Source: Christiangramia portivictoriae DSM 23547 (GTDB taxonomy: Bacteria; Bacteroidota; Bacteroidia; Flavobacteriales; Flavobacteriaceae). From it: a DNA stretch of 64,000 nucleotides. This document shows positions 47,542 to 55,658 of this stretch, piece after piece. Within the stretch, counting starts at the first letter, position 1. Every line of letters starts with the position of its first letter. The notes under the pieces are model-generated. The model saw only the letters and a program-made list of their open reading frames with translations, had not been told where the DNA came from and ran no database searches. The DNA is taken from contig NZ_AUHF01000001.1 in assembly GCF_000423045.1 (NCBI RefSeq), forward strand, positions 124,001-188,000. Reading direction: 5' to 3'. Both the position numbers and the translations under genes were made by a program.

Positions 47542-47576
47542 ATCTTCTCTTCTGAAGTTTCTTCAGAAGAGAAGAT
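47542..47576. repeat. Perfect 16-bp inverted repeat with 3-nt loop upstream of hemN
   Basis: ATCTTCTCTTCTGAAG (47542-47557), TTT loop, and its exact complement (47561-47576). It lacks a T-run and sits 12 nt before the Crp/Fnr-type site of hemN. It could insulate the hemN promoter, act as a processing signal, or be a mobile-element remnant. Confidence 0.6.
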
Positions 47577-47587
47577 TTCCACTTAGC

Positions 47588-47630
47588 TGACGGTTGTCAT
47601 ATTTCCTTTTAGAACCTGTTCATAGTTTTG
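47588..47630 (+). promoter_or_regulatory. Crp/Fnr-type site and -7 box of hemN
   Basis: TGAC-GGTT-GTCA (47588-47599) and TAGTTTTG (47623-47630), a perfect -7 box. The box starts 24 nt after the last base of the palindrome, the spacing seen at six other promoters in this region. Confidence 0.75.
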
Positions 47631-47646
47631 AATTCAAAATTTTACT

Positions 47647-49014
47647 ATGACTCATTCAGCCTTAGTTCAGAAGTATAATATCCAGGGTCCAAGGTATACC
47701 AGCTATCCAACCGTTCCTTACTGGGATCAGGACAGCTTTTCAGGAAATGCCTGGAAATCCTCGCTTATTCAAAGTTTTAAAGAATCAAATTCATCTGAAG
47801 GTATAAGCCTCTACATACATCTACCTTTCTGTGAAAGTCTTTGCACATTTTGCGGTTGTAATAAGAGAATTACAAAAAACCATGGAATGGAAGTTCCCTA
47901 TATCAATTCGGTTCTAAAAGAATGGGAGATGTACTGTACTTTATTTCCGGAAAAACCGGTCATCAGGGAACTGCACCTGGGAGGAGGAACTCCCACTTTC
48001 TTTTCTGCTGAAAACCTGGGCTATCTACTGGAAGGAATATTTAAACGCGCTAAAAGATCTAAAGCTTCCGAATTTAGTTTTGAAGGGCATCCCAATAATA
48101 CCAGTAGGGAACATCTCGAGCTGTTTGCAAAGTTTGGATTTACCCGGGTAAGCTATGGAGTTCAGGATTATAATCCAGAAGTACAGAAAGCTATTCATAG
48201 AGTTCAGTCGTATGAAAATGTCCTACTTGCAACGCAAAATGCAAGGGAAGCTGGTTTTACTTCAGTAGGTCATGATATTATCTTTGGATTGCCATTTCAG
48301 ACCAGAAACGATATCATTTATACCATGCAACGTACCCTTGATCTTATGCCAGACAGGATCGCATTTTATAGTTACGCCCATGTTCCATGGATCAAAGGTA
48401 GCGGGCAGAGAGGTTTTAACGAGAAGGATCTTCCAACAGCGGCTGAAAAACGCGTGCAGTATGAAACTGGTAAACAAATGTTATTAAATGCCGGTTATGT
48501 AGAAATTGGGATGGATCACTTCGCCCTCAAACCTGATACTCTCAGTATGGCACTAGATAATAAAACGCTGCATAGAAATTTTATGGGCTACACGGCTTCG
48601 AAAACTCAGGCTATGTTAGGGCTTGGTGTTTCTGCGATTAGTGATAGCTGGTATGGTTTCGCCCAGAATGTGAAGGGTGTGGAAGAATATCAAAATCTGG
48701 TGAATAATGGGATGCTCCCTTTATTAAGAGGACATATTTTAAACGAAGAAGATCTGGTTATTAGAAAACATGTTCTCAATATAATGTGTAAGCTGAAAAC
48801 TTCCTGGTATACGGCACATCAAACTTTCCAGGAATTACCCGACGTGCTTATTAGTTTACAGGAGATGGCAGATGACGGACTCATAGAAAGAGATTCAAAT
48901 TATATCATTGTTACCGAGAAAGGAAGGCCATTTGTTAGAAATGTGTGTATGGCTTTTGATCTCAGGTTAATCAGGAAAAAACCTGATGCGAAATTATTTT
49001 CAATGACAGTATAG
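47647..49014 (+). CDS. hemN: Oxygen-independent coproporphyrinogen III oxidase
   Basis: A protein of 455 residues. Radical-SAM enzyme that converts coproporphyrinogen III to protoporphyrinogen IX without oxygen. YIHLPFCESLCTFCGCNK (about 56-73) carries the CxxxCxxC [4Fe-4S] ligands plus the extra Cys typical of true HemN; LHLGGGTPTF is the SAM-binding Gly motif, and YTSYPTVPYW near the N-terminus is the HemN N-terminal signature. The length fits HemN rather than the shorter HemW. Its promoter has a Crp/Fnr-type site, consistent with induction at low oxygen to supply heme for the cbb3 oxidase. Confidence 0.96.
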   Translation: MTHSALVQKYNIQGPRYTSYPTVPYWDQDSFSGNAWKSSLIQSFKESNSSEGISLYIHLPFCESLCTFCGCNKRITKNHGMEVPYINSVLKEWEMYCTLFPEKPVIRELHLGGGTPTFFSAENLGYLLEGIFKRAKRSKASEFSFEGHPNNTSREHLELFAKFGFTRVSYGVQDYNPEVQKAIHRVQSYENVLLATQNAREAGFTSVGHDIIFGLPFQTRNDIIYTMQRTLDLMPDRIAFYSYAHVPWIKGSGQRGFNEKDLPTAAEKRVQYETGKQMLLNAGYVEIGMDHFALKPDTLSMALDNKTLHRNFMGYTASKTQAMLGLGVSAISDSWYGFAQNVKGVEEYQNLVNNGMLPLLRGHILNEEDLVIRKHVLNIMCKLKTSWYTAHQTFQELPDVLISLQEMADDGLIERDSNYIIVTEKGRPFVRNVCMAFDLRLIRKKPDAKLFSMTV

Positions 49015-49127
49015 ATATTAAGCGATACTTTTATTCCACTATTCGACAGTTTTTACAACATAGATTACTAAAAAGAGGAATTGATCGATCTCTGAACCAC
49101 ATCAGAAACCAAAGCAATACGAAAGCC

Positions 49128-49826
49128 ATGAGTATACATATAGAAGCTAAAAAAGGTGATATAGCCGAAACGGTTTTACTTCCCGGGGATCCTTTACGGG
49201 CAAAGTGGATCGCTGAGACCTTTCTCGAAGATAGTTTTTGCTATAATAATATTCGGGGGATGCTGGGCTTTACCGGAACTTACCAGGGAAAAAGGGTGTC
49301 TGTACAGGGAACGGGAATGGGCATTCCATCTACGCTCATTTATTGTCAGGAATTGCTGGAGACCTATAAGGTTCAAAACCTTATCCGGGTTGGTAGCGCC
49401 GGCGCTTTCCAGCCAGAGCTAAAACTGATGGATATTGTGATCGCCATGTCGGCTTCTACAAATTCTTCCTTGAACAGAGCTGTATTTGGTAATGCCGACT
49501 TTGCTCCAACCGCCAGTATCGACCTTCTACTAAAAGCTATAAATTTCGCGGAAAAAAGCACTATTCCATTTCATGCCGGTAACGTTCTCTCATCTGATTA
49601 CTTTTATGATGAGAAGCCTGATTATTTTAAACAGTGGGCTAAATATGGAGTGCTTTGTGCGGAAATGGAAACGGCGGCAATCTACACGCTGGCTGCCAAA
49701 TTTGGAGTAAAAGCCTTATCTATTCTTACTATTTCTGATTCACTGGTAACTACTGAAGAGATTTCCGCAGAAATGAGAGAGCAAAAACTCAGCGATATGG
49801 TGAAAATAGCACTGAATTCTTTCTAG
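49128..49826 (+). CDS. deoD: Purine-nucleoside phosphorylase
   Basis: A protein of 232 residues, the size of the hexameric DeoD type. LPGDPLRAKWIAETFL (phosphate/substrate loop), GTGMGIPSTLIYCQELL, RVGSAGAFQPE, CAEMETAAIYTLAAKFG and the SDSLVT segment with the catalytic Asp are all present. It splits purine nucleosides to base and ribose-1-phosphate. No Crp/Fnr-type palindrome was found before it; 113 nt separate it from hemN. Confidence 0.95.
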   Translation: MSIHIEAKKGDIAETVLLPGDPLRAKWIAETFLEDSFCYNNIRGMLGFTGTYQGKRVSVQGTGMGIPSTLIYCQELLETYKVQNLIRVGSAGAFQPELKLMDIVIAMSASTNSSLNRAVFGNADFAPTASIDLLLKAINFAEKSTIPFHAGNVLSSDYFYDEKPDYFKQWAKYGVLCAEMETAAIYTLAAKFGVKALSILTISDSLVTTEEISAEMREQKLSDMVKIALNSF

Positions 49827-49849
49827 TATCACATAATTTCAGAATAAAA

Positions 49850-49877
49850 AAGGGAACTAACAATTTATAGCTCCCTT
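49850..49877. terminator. Bidirectional terminator between deoD and the convergent Usp gene
   Basis: AAGGGAACTA-N8-TAGCTCCCTT, one mismatch in a 10-bp stem, with an A-run on the left and T-rich sequence on the right. It lies between convergent genes. Confidence 0.65.
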
Positions 49878-49885
49878 GTTCATTT

Positions 49886-50719
49886 TCAGATCTTAAAGGT
49901 GATTACCGGAATATCAGCATGATTTGCTACATCTTCTCCCACACTGCCATAAAAGAAATGACCCAGGCCTTTTCTTCCATGCGTGGAAATGGCGATGGCA
50001 TCTATTTTCGCCTCTTCACAATAATTGAACACACCTCTTTCAGCGGTATAATCAGCATAAAATACTACGTGCTTGTCGAAGTCTGAAGGATCAATACCTG
50101 CAGTACTCATAAAATTATGTGCATTACGTTTTATTTCGGCTGTGCTCATAAATTTTTCAGGAATATTAATATATAGCAACTTAGGCTCAACGTCAAAATA
50201 ACTAAAGAACTTCCTGGCCCTTTTAAAAGTATCCTGGTTGCTATCATCAAAATCGGTTACGAACACCGCTTTATCAATATGGAAGTCTGGACTTCTCTCC
50301 TTGATAACGAGTACGGGAATATCTGCTGTACGCACCACTTTTTCGGTATTGGAACCGATAAAAACCTCTTTTATACCCGTCGCTCCATGAGATCCCATCA
50401 CGATTAAATCGCTATCATGTTCCGCAGCGATGGTATTAATTTCAGAGAAAATTCGATAGGGCTTCATCACTTCCACTACTTCAATCCCTTTAAGGTATTC
50501 CTTCTTCCGAAGTTCTTTGAAATGCTGGTCTGCGATCTTTATATAATACATCACGTTAAATACTTCCTGCTGTTGATCCTCGGTAAGGTAGGAGTTAGCT
50601 ATTTCAAGCATATGTGCGAGAATGATCCGGGAACCATGTTTTTTCGCCAAGTCGGCGGCCACTTCGAGTGCGTTTTCAGAATATTTTGAAAAGTCTACGG
50701 GTACGAATATAGTTTTCAT
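49886..50719 (-). CDS. Tandem universal stress protein
   Basis: A protein of 277 residues made of two UspA domains (about 1-145 and 150-277). Both end with the ATP-binding pattern G-x2-G-x9-G-S: GSHGATGIKEVFIGSNTE and STHGRKGLGHFFYGSVGE. Cytoplasmic; such tandem Usps are commonly induced by oxygen limitation or stationary phase. The gene follows the hibernation factor gene by 16 nt on the same strand, so it shares that promoter and its Crp/Fnr-type site. Confidence 0.93.
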   Translation of the reverse strand: MKTIFVPVDFSKYSENALEVAADLAKKHGSRIILAHMLEIANSYLTEDQQQEVFNVMYYIKIADQHFKELRKKEYLKGIEVVEVMKPYRIFSEINTIAAEHDSDLIVMGSHGATGIKEVFIGSNTEKVVRTADIPVLVIKERSPDFHIDKAVFVTDFDDSNQDTFKRARKFFSYFDVEPKLLYINIPEKFMSTAEIKRNAHNFMSTAGIDPSDFDKHVVFYADYTAERGVFNYCEEAKIDAIAISTHGRKGLGHFFYGSVGEDVANHADIPVITFKI

Positions 50720-50735
50720 GATACTTAGCTTTTAA

Positions 50736-51038
50736 TTAGACAATCTGTAATACGGCATTTCTCTTTTCAAGCTGTTTTATCAACTCGTTCATAGCCGTTT
50801 TTAATGCGTGTTCAAAATATTCCCTGGTAGCGCTGGCATGAATCCTGAAGCCCGGAGTTGTGCATTCTATCGCGCAAACTTTAGCATTTCCATGCCTGGT
50901 ATTTTCTAGCTTAAAATGAACATGCAAATTCTGTATGGTATCATATCTTCGACGAAGCAGATCTAGTTTCCGGTTCGTAAAGTTGCTCAGTGCGGGACTT
51001 TCAGGAATTTTCACATAGTGTATCTGGTTGAGCATCAT
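50736..51038 (-). CDS. hpf: Ribosome hibernation promoting factor-like (short HPF/RaiA)
   Basis: A protein of 100 residues, the length of short HPF/YfiA proteins. N-terminal beta-strand, helix (SNFTNRKLDLLRRRYDTI), strands (LHVHFKLEN, AKVCAIECTTPG, FRIHASATREYFEHALKTAMNELIKQLEK) fit the beta-alpha-beta-beta-beta-alpha fold. It binds the 30S decoding site and silences ribosomes. First gene of an operon with the tandem Usp; its promoter carries a Crp/Fnr-type site 59 nt upstream of the ATG. Confidence 0.82.
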   Translation of the reverse strand: MMLNQIHYVKIPESPALSNFTNRKLDLLRRRYDTIQNLHVHFKLENTRHGNAKVCAIECTTPGFRIHASATREYFEHALKTAMNELIKQLEKRNAVLQIV

Positions 51039-51060
51039 ATCACAATTTTTGGTCGATACG

Positions 51061-51103
51061 TAAAGCTAAAAGATACATACATGAAAAAATATGACAGAAA
51101 TCA
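51061..51103 (-). promoter_or_regulatory. Crp/Fnr-type site and -7-like box of the hpf-usp operon
   Basis: Plus-strand TGAC-AGAA-ATCA (51092-51103), one mismatch from the perfect palindrome. On the minus strand a -7-like box TAGCTTTA starts at 51068, 24 nt from the site edge. Confidence 0.65.
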
Positions 51104-51187
51104 TGAATAGATGGATCTGTATTCAAACATTTTAGATAAATATTGTGAATCGTTTTTTCTAAATATCTGTAAATTAAGGAGAAAACG

Positions 51188-51412
51188 ATGAAAATTACAG
51201 GCATCACTTTTTTGGTCATTACAAGTGTGATCTTATTGCTGCTCACCATCCTCGCTTCTACAGGAATAGGTTTCGCACCGGTTTTTTACCTTATGATCGC
51301 AGGTCAGATTCTTTTTTTCCTTACGGTTTATAAAGTCCTTACCGATGATTATAAGACCAGCAAAACATTTAAAGATGGGTATGAGGATCATACTCCAGGT
51401 CTAGACGAATAA
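51188..51412 (+). CDS. Small membrane protein with two helices
   Basis: A protein of 74 residues. Two hydrophobic helices (about 5-27 and 32-50) and an acidic, charged C-terminal tail (TDDYKTSKTFKDGYEDHTPGLDE). A good ribosome-binding sequence (AAGGAG) precedes the ATG by 7 nt, which is rare in this window and supports the gene. No family recognized. It stands divergent from hpf and just before the sensor kinase. Confidence 0.7.
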   Translation: MKITGITFLVITSVILLLLTILASTGIGFAPVFYLMIAGQILFFLTVYKVLTDDYKTSKTFKDGYEDHTPGLDE

Positions 51413-51475
51413 GGTTTCAACTTTATGGGTATCAACAAAAAGATTTTAACTTAGTGATCTTAAACGAAACCTATT

Positions 51476-52726
51476 TTGCAGGAAAATTTTTTCGACAATA
51501 AGAATGTTCTTAATTTACTGTTCCAGGCCGCTTCGGAAGGTATTATCGTAGTAAATTCCAGTCAGATCGTTGTAGCAGCTAATCTTGCTGCTGAAGAAAT
51601 GTTTGGTTACCAGCAAGGCGAACTATTGAATCAACATCTCGATCGTCTTGTACCCAAAGATTATCACCATATACATCATAAGCATGTAGACCAGTTCATC
51701 GATAAGAGTGAAAAGCGCCAGATGGGACATGGTCGGGATCTTTATGGAGTTAAAAAGGATGGTTCACTTTTTCCTGTAGAGGCTGGTCTTAATCCATTCG
51801 AGATCGAGGGTGAAAGGTATGTAATGTCGCTAATCATAGATATCACGATCCGTAAAGAGAACCAAAGGCAAATTAGAGAGCTGAATTCTGAGCTGGAAGA
51901 GAAAATTGAACTTAGAACCCGGGAACTAAGTGATAGCGTAGAAGATCTTAAAAACCTGAACGTTGAACTGGGCGAAGAAATTAATCGCAGAAAAGAAGCC
52001 GAAGAAAAGATTAAAGATGCTCTTCAAAAAGAAAAAGAGCTTAATGAACTAAAAACAAAGTTCCTGTCCCTGGTATCTCACGAATTCAAAACTCCTTTAA
52101 GCGGAATCCTTACTTCTGCAACTCTTGCTGAAAAATATACCAAAGAAGATCAACAGCCCAAACGCGAGAAGCATCTCGTAACCATTAGAAATAAGGTTCA
52201 TTACCTTAATAATATTCTGAATGATTTTCTTTCCATTGAACGTCTGGATAGTGGAAGAGGACAGTACAAATATTCAAAATTCGGATTAAAGCGACTTATC
52301 AATGAGGTCATTTACAATGCAAATATTACCCTCAAGGATGGTCAGGAGATCTCTTACCCAAAAGAGATCGAAGATGTAGAGCTTTTTATGGATGAAAAGA
52401 TCCTTGAATTGATTCTTTCCAATCTATTAGGCAACGCGATCAAATATTCCCCGGAAAATACTTCCATTCAATTCATGGTCGATTTCCATGATGATCTAAT
52501 CGTTTTCAAAATAAAAGATCAGGGGAGAGGGATTCCGAAGAAAGATCAAAAACATATTTTTGAGCGATATTTTAGAGCAGAAAATGCTTTGCTGGACCAG
52601 GGAACAGGAATTGGATTGAACATTGCGAAAACTCATCTTGAAAACCTGGGAGGAACGATCCAGTTTGAAAGCGAAGAAAATAAAGGAACCACTTTTACCA
52701 TAGAAGTTCCTATGGATAAGTCCTAA
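51476..52726 (+). CDS. PAS-domain sensor histidine kinase
   Basis: A protein of 416 residues, cytoplasmic. PAS domain (about 10-130; IVVNSSQIVVAANLAAEEMFGY), a coiled-coil with ERTREL-like heptads (about 135-190), HisKA (KFLSLVSHEFKTPLSGIL, His202) and HATPase (NLLGNAIKYSP, DQGRGIPKKD, GTGIGLNIAKTHL). Starts with TTG: the next in-frame ATG is inside the PAS core. The regulator gene follows 24 nt downstream. The PAS part carries His-rich stretches (KDYHHIHHKHVDQFI, about 61-75), reminiscent of FixL-type heme PAS or metal binding; this is only suggestive. Confidence 0.93.
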   Translation: MQENFFDNKNVLNLLFQAASEGIIVVNSSQIVVAANLAAEEMFGYQQGELLNQHLDRLVPKDYHHIHHKHVDQFIDKSEKRQMGHGRDLYGVKKDGSLFPVEAGLNPFEIEGERYVMSLIIDITIRKENQRQIRELNSELEEKIELRTRELSDSVEDLKNLNVELGEEINRRKEAEEKIKDALQKEKELNELKTKFLSLVSHEFKTPLSGILTSATLAEKYTKEDQQPKREKHLVTIRNKVHYLNNILNDFLSIERLDSGRGQYKYSKFGLKRLINEVIYNANITLKDGQEISYPKEIEDVELFMDEKILELILSNLLGNAIKYSPENTSIQFMVDFHDDLIVFKIKDQGRGIPKKDQKHIFERYFRAENALLDQGTGIGLNIAKTHLENLGGTIQFESEENKGTTFTIEVPMDKS

Positions 52727-52750
52727 CCTGATAAAATTTTAAGCCGACTT

Positions 52751-53791
52751 ATGAAAAAATTGTTGCTAATAGAAGATGATGTTACCGTACGGGAAAATAC
52801 GGCAGAATTGCTAGAACTTTCCAATTACGATGTGATCACCGCGTCTAATGGAAAACTTGGAATCGAGACCGCTAAGAAGGAAGTTCCCGATATAATCATT
52901 TGCGATATCATGATGCCAGAGATTGACGGTTATGGAGTTTTAGAAGCTCTCAGCAAAAATCCTTCAACTTTAAACATTCCATTCATATTTCTTTCAGCAA
53001 AAACAGAACATAAGGATATTCGCAAGGGAATGGACCTGGGCGCCGATGATTATTTGACCAAACCTTTTGAAGAAGAAGAGTTGTTAAGTGCTATTGAAAG
53101 CAGGCTCGCAAAAGTGGCAATTCTAAAATCTTATATTAAAGATGAAACCCCTGAGGATGAGGAGAAGTTGAAGGACCTGAACGATCTCAGGGAACTATTC
53201 TCAAAACAGGAACTCCAGTATTTTAAAAAGGGAGAAACCATTTATGAGAAAGATAAACACGCGAATTATTTCTATCTCGTTAAACGCGGGATAGTAAAGG
53301 CTCATCGCCTGGATAACCAGGGAAAGGAGTTGATCACCGAGCTGTATAAGGAAGATGATTTTTTCGGAAATCACGCAAATGATCCTCAGTCATCTTATGA
53401 GGATTATGCCACCGCTATGGAAGAGACGCAGTTGTATACGGTTTCGAGAGAGGAATTTCAAAAGATCCTGGCTGGAAACCCAAAGATCACGATGCAACTT
53501 GTTGAGGTTTTGAACAATAATCTATCTGAGCTAAAAAACCAGTTAATGGATATGGCCTATGGCTCAGTTCGAAAGAAAACAGCCAATACTATTCTTCTAT
53601 TTGCTGAAAGGATCGAAAAACATCCCTTAAAAAGTATCAGGATTTCAAGAGCAGACCTGGCTGGAGTTGCTGGAATGGCTCCGGAAAGTTTAATAAGAAC
53701 TCTTTCAGAATTTAAAAAAGAAGGACTTATTGAGATCGAGGGTAGGAATATAAAATTACTGGATTCACAGGCATTGAAAATGGTAAAATGA
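52751..53791 (+). CDS. Response regulator with Crp/Fnr-type output (REC-cNMP-HTH)
   Basis: A protein of 346 residues. Receiver (1-125; ED at 8-9, Asp52 in ICDIMMPE, Lys104 in LTKPF), cyclic-nucleotide-binding-like beta roll (about 155-260; FKKGETIYEKDKHANYFYLVKRGIVKA) and Crp-type winged helix (about 280-345; ISRADLAGVAGMAPESLIRTLSEFKKEGLI). The recognition helix keeps Glu and Arg four residues apart (ESLIR), the pair that reads TGA half-sites in Crp and Fnr. There is one Cys in the whole protein, so no Fnr-type iron-sulfur cluster; the signal would come through phosphorylation by the upstream kinase. It is the best candidate in this window for the TGAC-N4-GTCA sites nearby. Confidence 0.93.
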   Translation: MKKLLLIEDDVTVRENTAELLELSNYDVITASNGKLGIETAKKEVPDIIICDIMMPEIDGYGVLEALSKNPSTLNIPFIFLSAKTEHKDIRKGMDLGADDYLTKPFEEEELLSAIESRLAKVAILKSYIKDETPEDEEKLKDLNDLRELFSKQELQYFKKGETIYEKDKHANYFYLVKRGIVKAHRLDNQGKELITELYKEDDFFGNHANDPQSSYEDYATAMEETQLYTVSREEFQKILAGNPKITMQLVEVLNNNLSELKNQLMDMAYGSVRKKTANTILLFAERIEKHPLKSIRISRADLAGVAGMAPESLIRTLSEFKKEGLIEIEGRNIKLLDSQALKMVK

Positions 53792-53818
53792 TCACTAGCT
53801 CATTAAATTTATAAGAAC

Positions 53819-53861
53819 TGATTTTAATCATTTTTTTGCAGAAGGACTTCGCCTAATTTCG
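53819..53861 (+). promoter_or_regulatory. Crp/Fnr-type site and -7-like box of the Usp gene at 53881
   Basis: TGAT-TTTA-ATCA (53819-53830), a perfect palindrome close to the classical Fnr box, and TAATTTCG (53854-53861), which starts 24 nt after the site edge. Confidence 0.65.
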
Positions 53862-53880
53862 CTGTATTAAGTGAAGATAG

Positions 53881-54648
53881 ATGAATGTTCTAATACTAAC
53901 CGATTTTTCAGAAACCTCGACCAATGCAGGTAAATATGCGGTAGATTTCCTTCATGATAAGGAAGTGAATTTTCATATTCTGAATATTCACAATTTCAAT
54001 TTTGAGAGATCTGCTAGTAAAGGCCTGGAAAAGGAATTGGTTTCCACGCTCGATGCGCTACAGAGCACCGTGGATTCACTTGGCGAGTATTCTAAACCAA
54101 AATTGCATAAATTCGATCTTATTCTGTCTTCAGAAAATCTTATAGGTGCTATTAGAAAAGCACTCATAGATAAGAAGATTGACTTGATCTTTATTGGCGC
54201 AGTAAGCCAGAATGAGCATGCCCATCCAATTCTTGGGGATCATGCCTATGAGGTAGTTAGAAAGATTAAGTGCAACATTATTGCCGTACCTGGAGGATGT
54301 ACGTATGAGAAACCTGAAAAGACTGTTTTTCCAGTAGATCCCGCAGTCTTAGCAGTGCAGGAACAGAACAATATTCTGGACAAACTTCAATTCTTACAAT
54401 CTTCTCAATTTACACTGCTTGAGATTAAAGATGGGGATATAAAATATCCAAATGAGGATAACAGGGATATTCCGTTTGAAACTCCTGTTCCATTTACCCG
54501 TGATCTATTCAGAGAAATTCAGAGACAGTTTCATATTATATTCGTGGTTGGAAAAAACCTGAGCATCTGTGATAGACTGCTTCATTCCAGACATGGATTT
54601 TCGGCAGAGATGAATGTGGAGATCCCTATTTTCGTGTACCACGGTTAA
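53881..54648 (+). CDS. Universal stress protein-like, divergent
   Basis: A protein of 255 residues. The N-terminal domain is a UspA fold (MNVLILTDFSETSTNAGKYAVDFL, FIGAVSQNEHAHPILGDHAYEVVRKIKCNIIAVPG), but the ATP-binding glycine pattern is altered (Gly-x2-Gly lost). The second half is weaker and lacks the motif. Follows the regulator gene by 89 nt and has its own Crp/Fnr-type site. Confidence 0.8.
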   Translation: MNVLILTDFSETSTNAGKYAVDFLHDKEVNFHILNIHNFNFERSASKGLEKELVSTLDALQSTVDSLGEYSKPKLHKFDLILSSENLIGAIRKALIDKKIDLIFIGAVSQNEHAHPILGDHAYEVVRKIKCNIIAVPGGCTYEKPEKTVFPVDPAVLAVQEQNNILDKLQFLQSSQFTLLEIKDGDIKYPNEDNRDIPFETPVPFTRDLFREIQRQFHIIFVVGKNLSICDRLLHSRHGFSAEMNVEIPIFVYHG

Positions 54649-54779
54649 AACTTCTAAAGTCATCTCTTGATGAATCTGCTTCAAATTGCTTAGTATTCTA
54701 CACAGCGTATAAAAGAATGAAGCCGATAGACTCAGCAGGAACTGAATAATCCAGCTTTTAAGATATAAAAATTAGATAT

Positions 54780-55172
54780 TTAATTTTTTAAATGTCTGCC
54801 CTGGTAGATCCTAAGGAATAGGTGTGTAGACATCTTGCGAGCATTATTTTTAAGGCGGGAGGCCATTTTTCCATTATAAAGCTCATCTATGGTCTGGAAC
54901 CAGAGGTTGAGCCAGATACCAAAATGATATTCGGTAATGGTATATTGATGTGCCCTGTCAACTTTTACATGGGCGATGGCAGGATTTCCTTGAAAACTAC
55001 CGGTAAAAAAGAGGTTACTTTCCCAAAAATCTGTGATCTTTTCCAGGTGTGAATCCCAATTCTGGATGGTCGTATTGAAAAAGTAACCTATTTCCTCATT
55101 CTCTCGAACTTTTCTGTAAAATTCCAGTACCAGTTTATGAATATCCTCACGATCCTTTACATCTTTCTGCAT
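54780..55172 (-). CDS. Group III truncated hemoglobin
   Basis: A protein of 130 residues, the normal length of group III truncated globins. DIHKLVLEFYRKVRENEEIGYFF (helices A-B with B10 Tyr region), WDSHLEKITDFWESNLF, GNPAIAHVKVDRAH (candidate proximal His 68 or 75) and HFGIWLNLWFQTID (typical helix G start). It likely binds oxygen or nitric oxide under low oxygen. Its ATG follows the stop of the upstream membrane gene without a gap, so the two are co-translated and share the Crp/Fnr-type promoter. Confidence 0.9.
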   Translation of the reverse strand: MQKDVKDREDIHKLVLEFYRKVRENEEIGYFFNTTIQNWDSHLEKITDFWESNLFFTGSFQGNPAIAHVKVDRAHQYTITEYHFGIWLNLWFQTIDELYNGKMASRLKNNARKMSTHLFLRIYQGRHLKN

Positions 55173-55457
55173 CTACTGAAAGATATTGATAAGAATGAAG
55201 GTAGTACTCATTAATATGCTAATAATTAAAGAATTAAAAACGAATTTTGCTTTTAACTGTGCCAGGACTGAAGCATTGTACCACATACAGGCCACTACGA
55301 TCATTCCAAGCTGGATCATATCTGCCAGTCCGTGACCATTCATTAATATAAGCATGGCTGCAATAGATCCAAGACAACTTGAAACGATAATCCCTGTAGA
55401 TGCTCCTGCGTAAAAATCTCTTGTAAATTCTGAAAGTTGTTTTTGATAAAAAGTCAT
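55173..55457 (-). CDS. Small membrane protein upstream of the truncated hemoglobin
   Basis: 94 residues from ATG 55457 (MTFYQKQLSEFTRDFYAGASTG). Three hydrophobic helices (about 20-40, 45-60, 73-93). An upstream in-frame ATG at 55499 is less likely: it would leave only 12 nt between start codon and the Crp/Fnr-type palindrome and would put the -7 box inside the gene. No known family. The tight coupling to the hemoglobin gene suggests a shared function, perhaps at the membrane. Confidence 0.75.
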   Translation of the reverse strand: MTFYQKQLSEFTRDFYAGASTGIIVSSCLGSIAAMLILMNGHGLADMIQLGMIVVACMWYNASVLAQLKAKFVFNSLIISILMSTTFILINIFQ

Positions 55458-55480
55458 GATTTCTAGTTTTAATGATGGTG

Positions 55481-55523
55481 TAAAAATAGCCTCAGGCATT
55501 CTTCTAAAATATGACCACAGTCA
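55481..55523 (-). promoter_or_regulatory. Crp/Fnr-type site and -7-like box of the membrane protein-hemoglobin operon
   Basis: TGAC-CACA-GTCA (55512-55523), perfect arms. On the minus strand TATTTTTA starts at 55488, 24 nt from the site edge, and the ATG at 55457 is 60 nt from the site centre. Confidence 0.75.
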
Positions 55524-55590
55524 TGAAACCGCTCTTAAATCATTGAAAGATTATTTCTGAAGTATTTGATCTTCAGTATTAGCCAATTAC

Positions 55591-55633
55591 AAAAAAAGAA
55601 GCGGAACGCTTTCAGTATAAATTCGTTCCGCTT
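55591..55633 (-). terminator. Terminator of the CoA-transferase gene
   Basis: AAGCGGAACG / CGTTCCGCTT, perfect 10-bp stem; on the minus strand it is followed by TCTTTTTTT. It lies 26 nt downstream of the stop at 55659. Confidence 0.85.
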
Positions 55634-55658
55634 GCGGTAGTATGGCAATCAATTAAAT

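Noticed and set aside
47373-47555. 60-codon frame just after the 117-residue gene
   Set aside because: It spans a strong terminator and half of a perfect hairpin, so it is not a plausible gene.
51040-51249. 69-codon minus-strand frame overlapping the start of the small membrane protein
   Set aside because: Antisense to the better-supported gene at 51188 and runs across the hpf promoter and its regulatory site.
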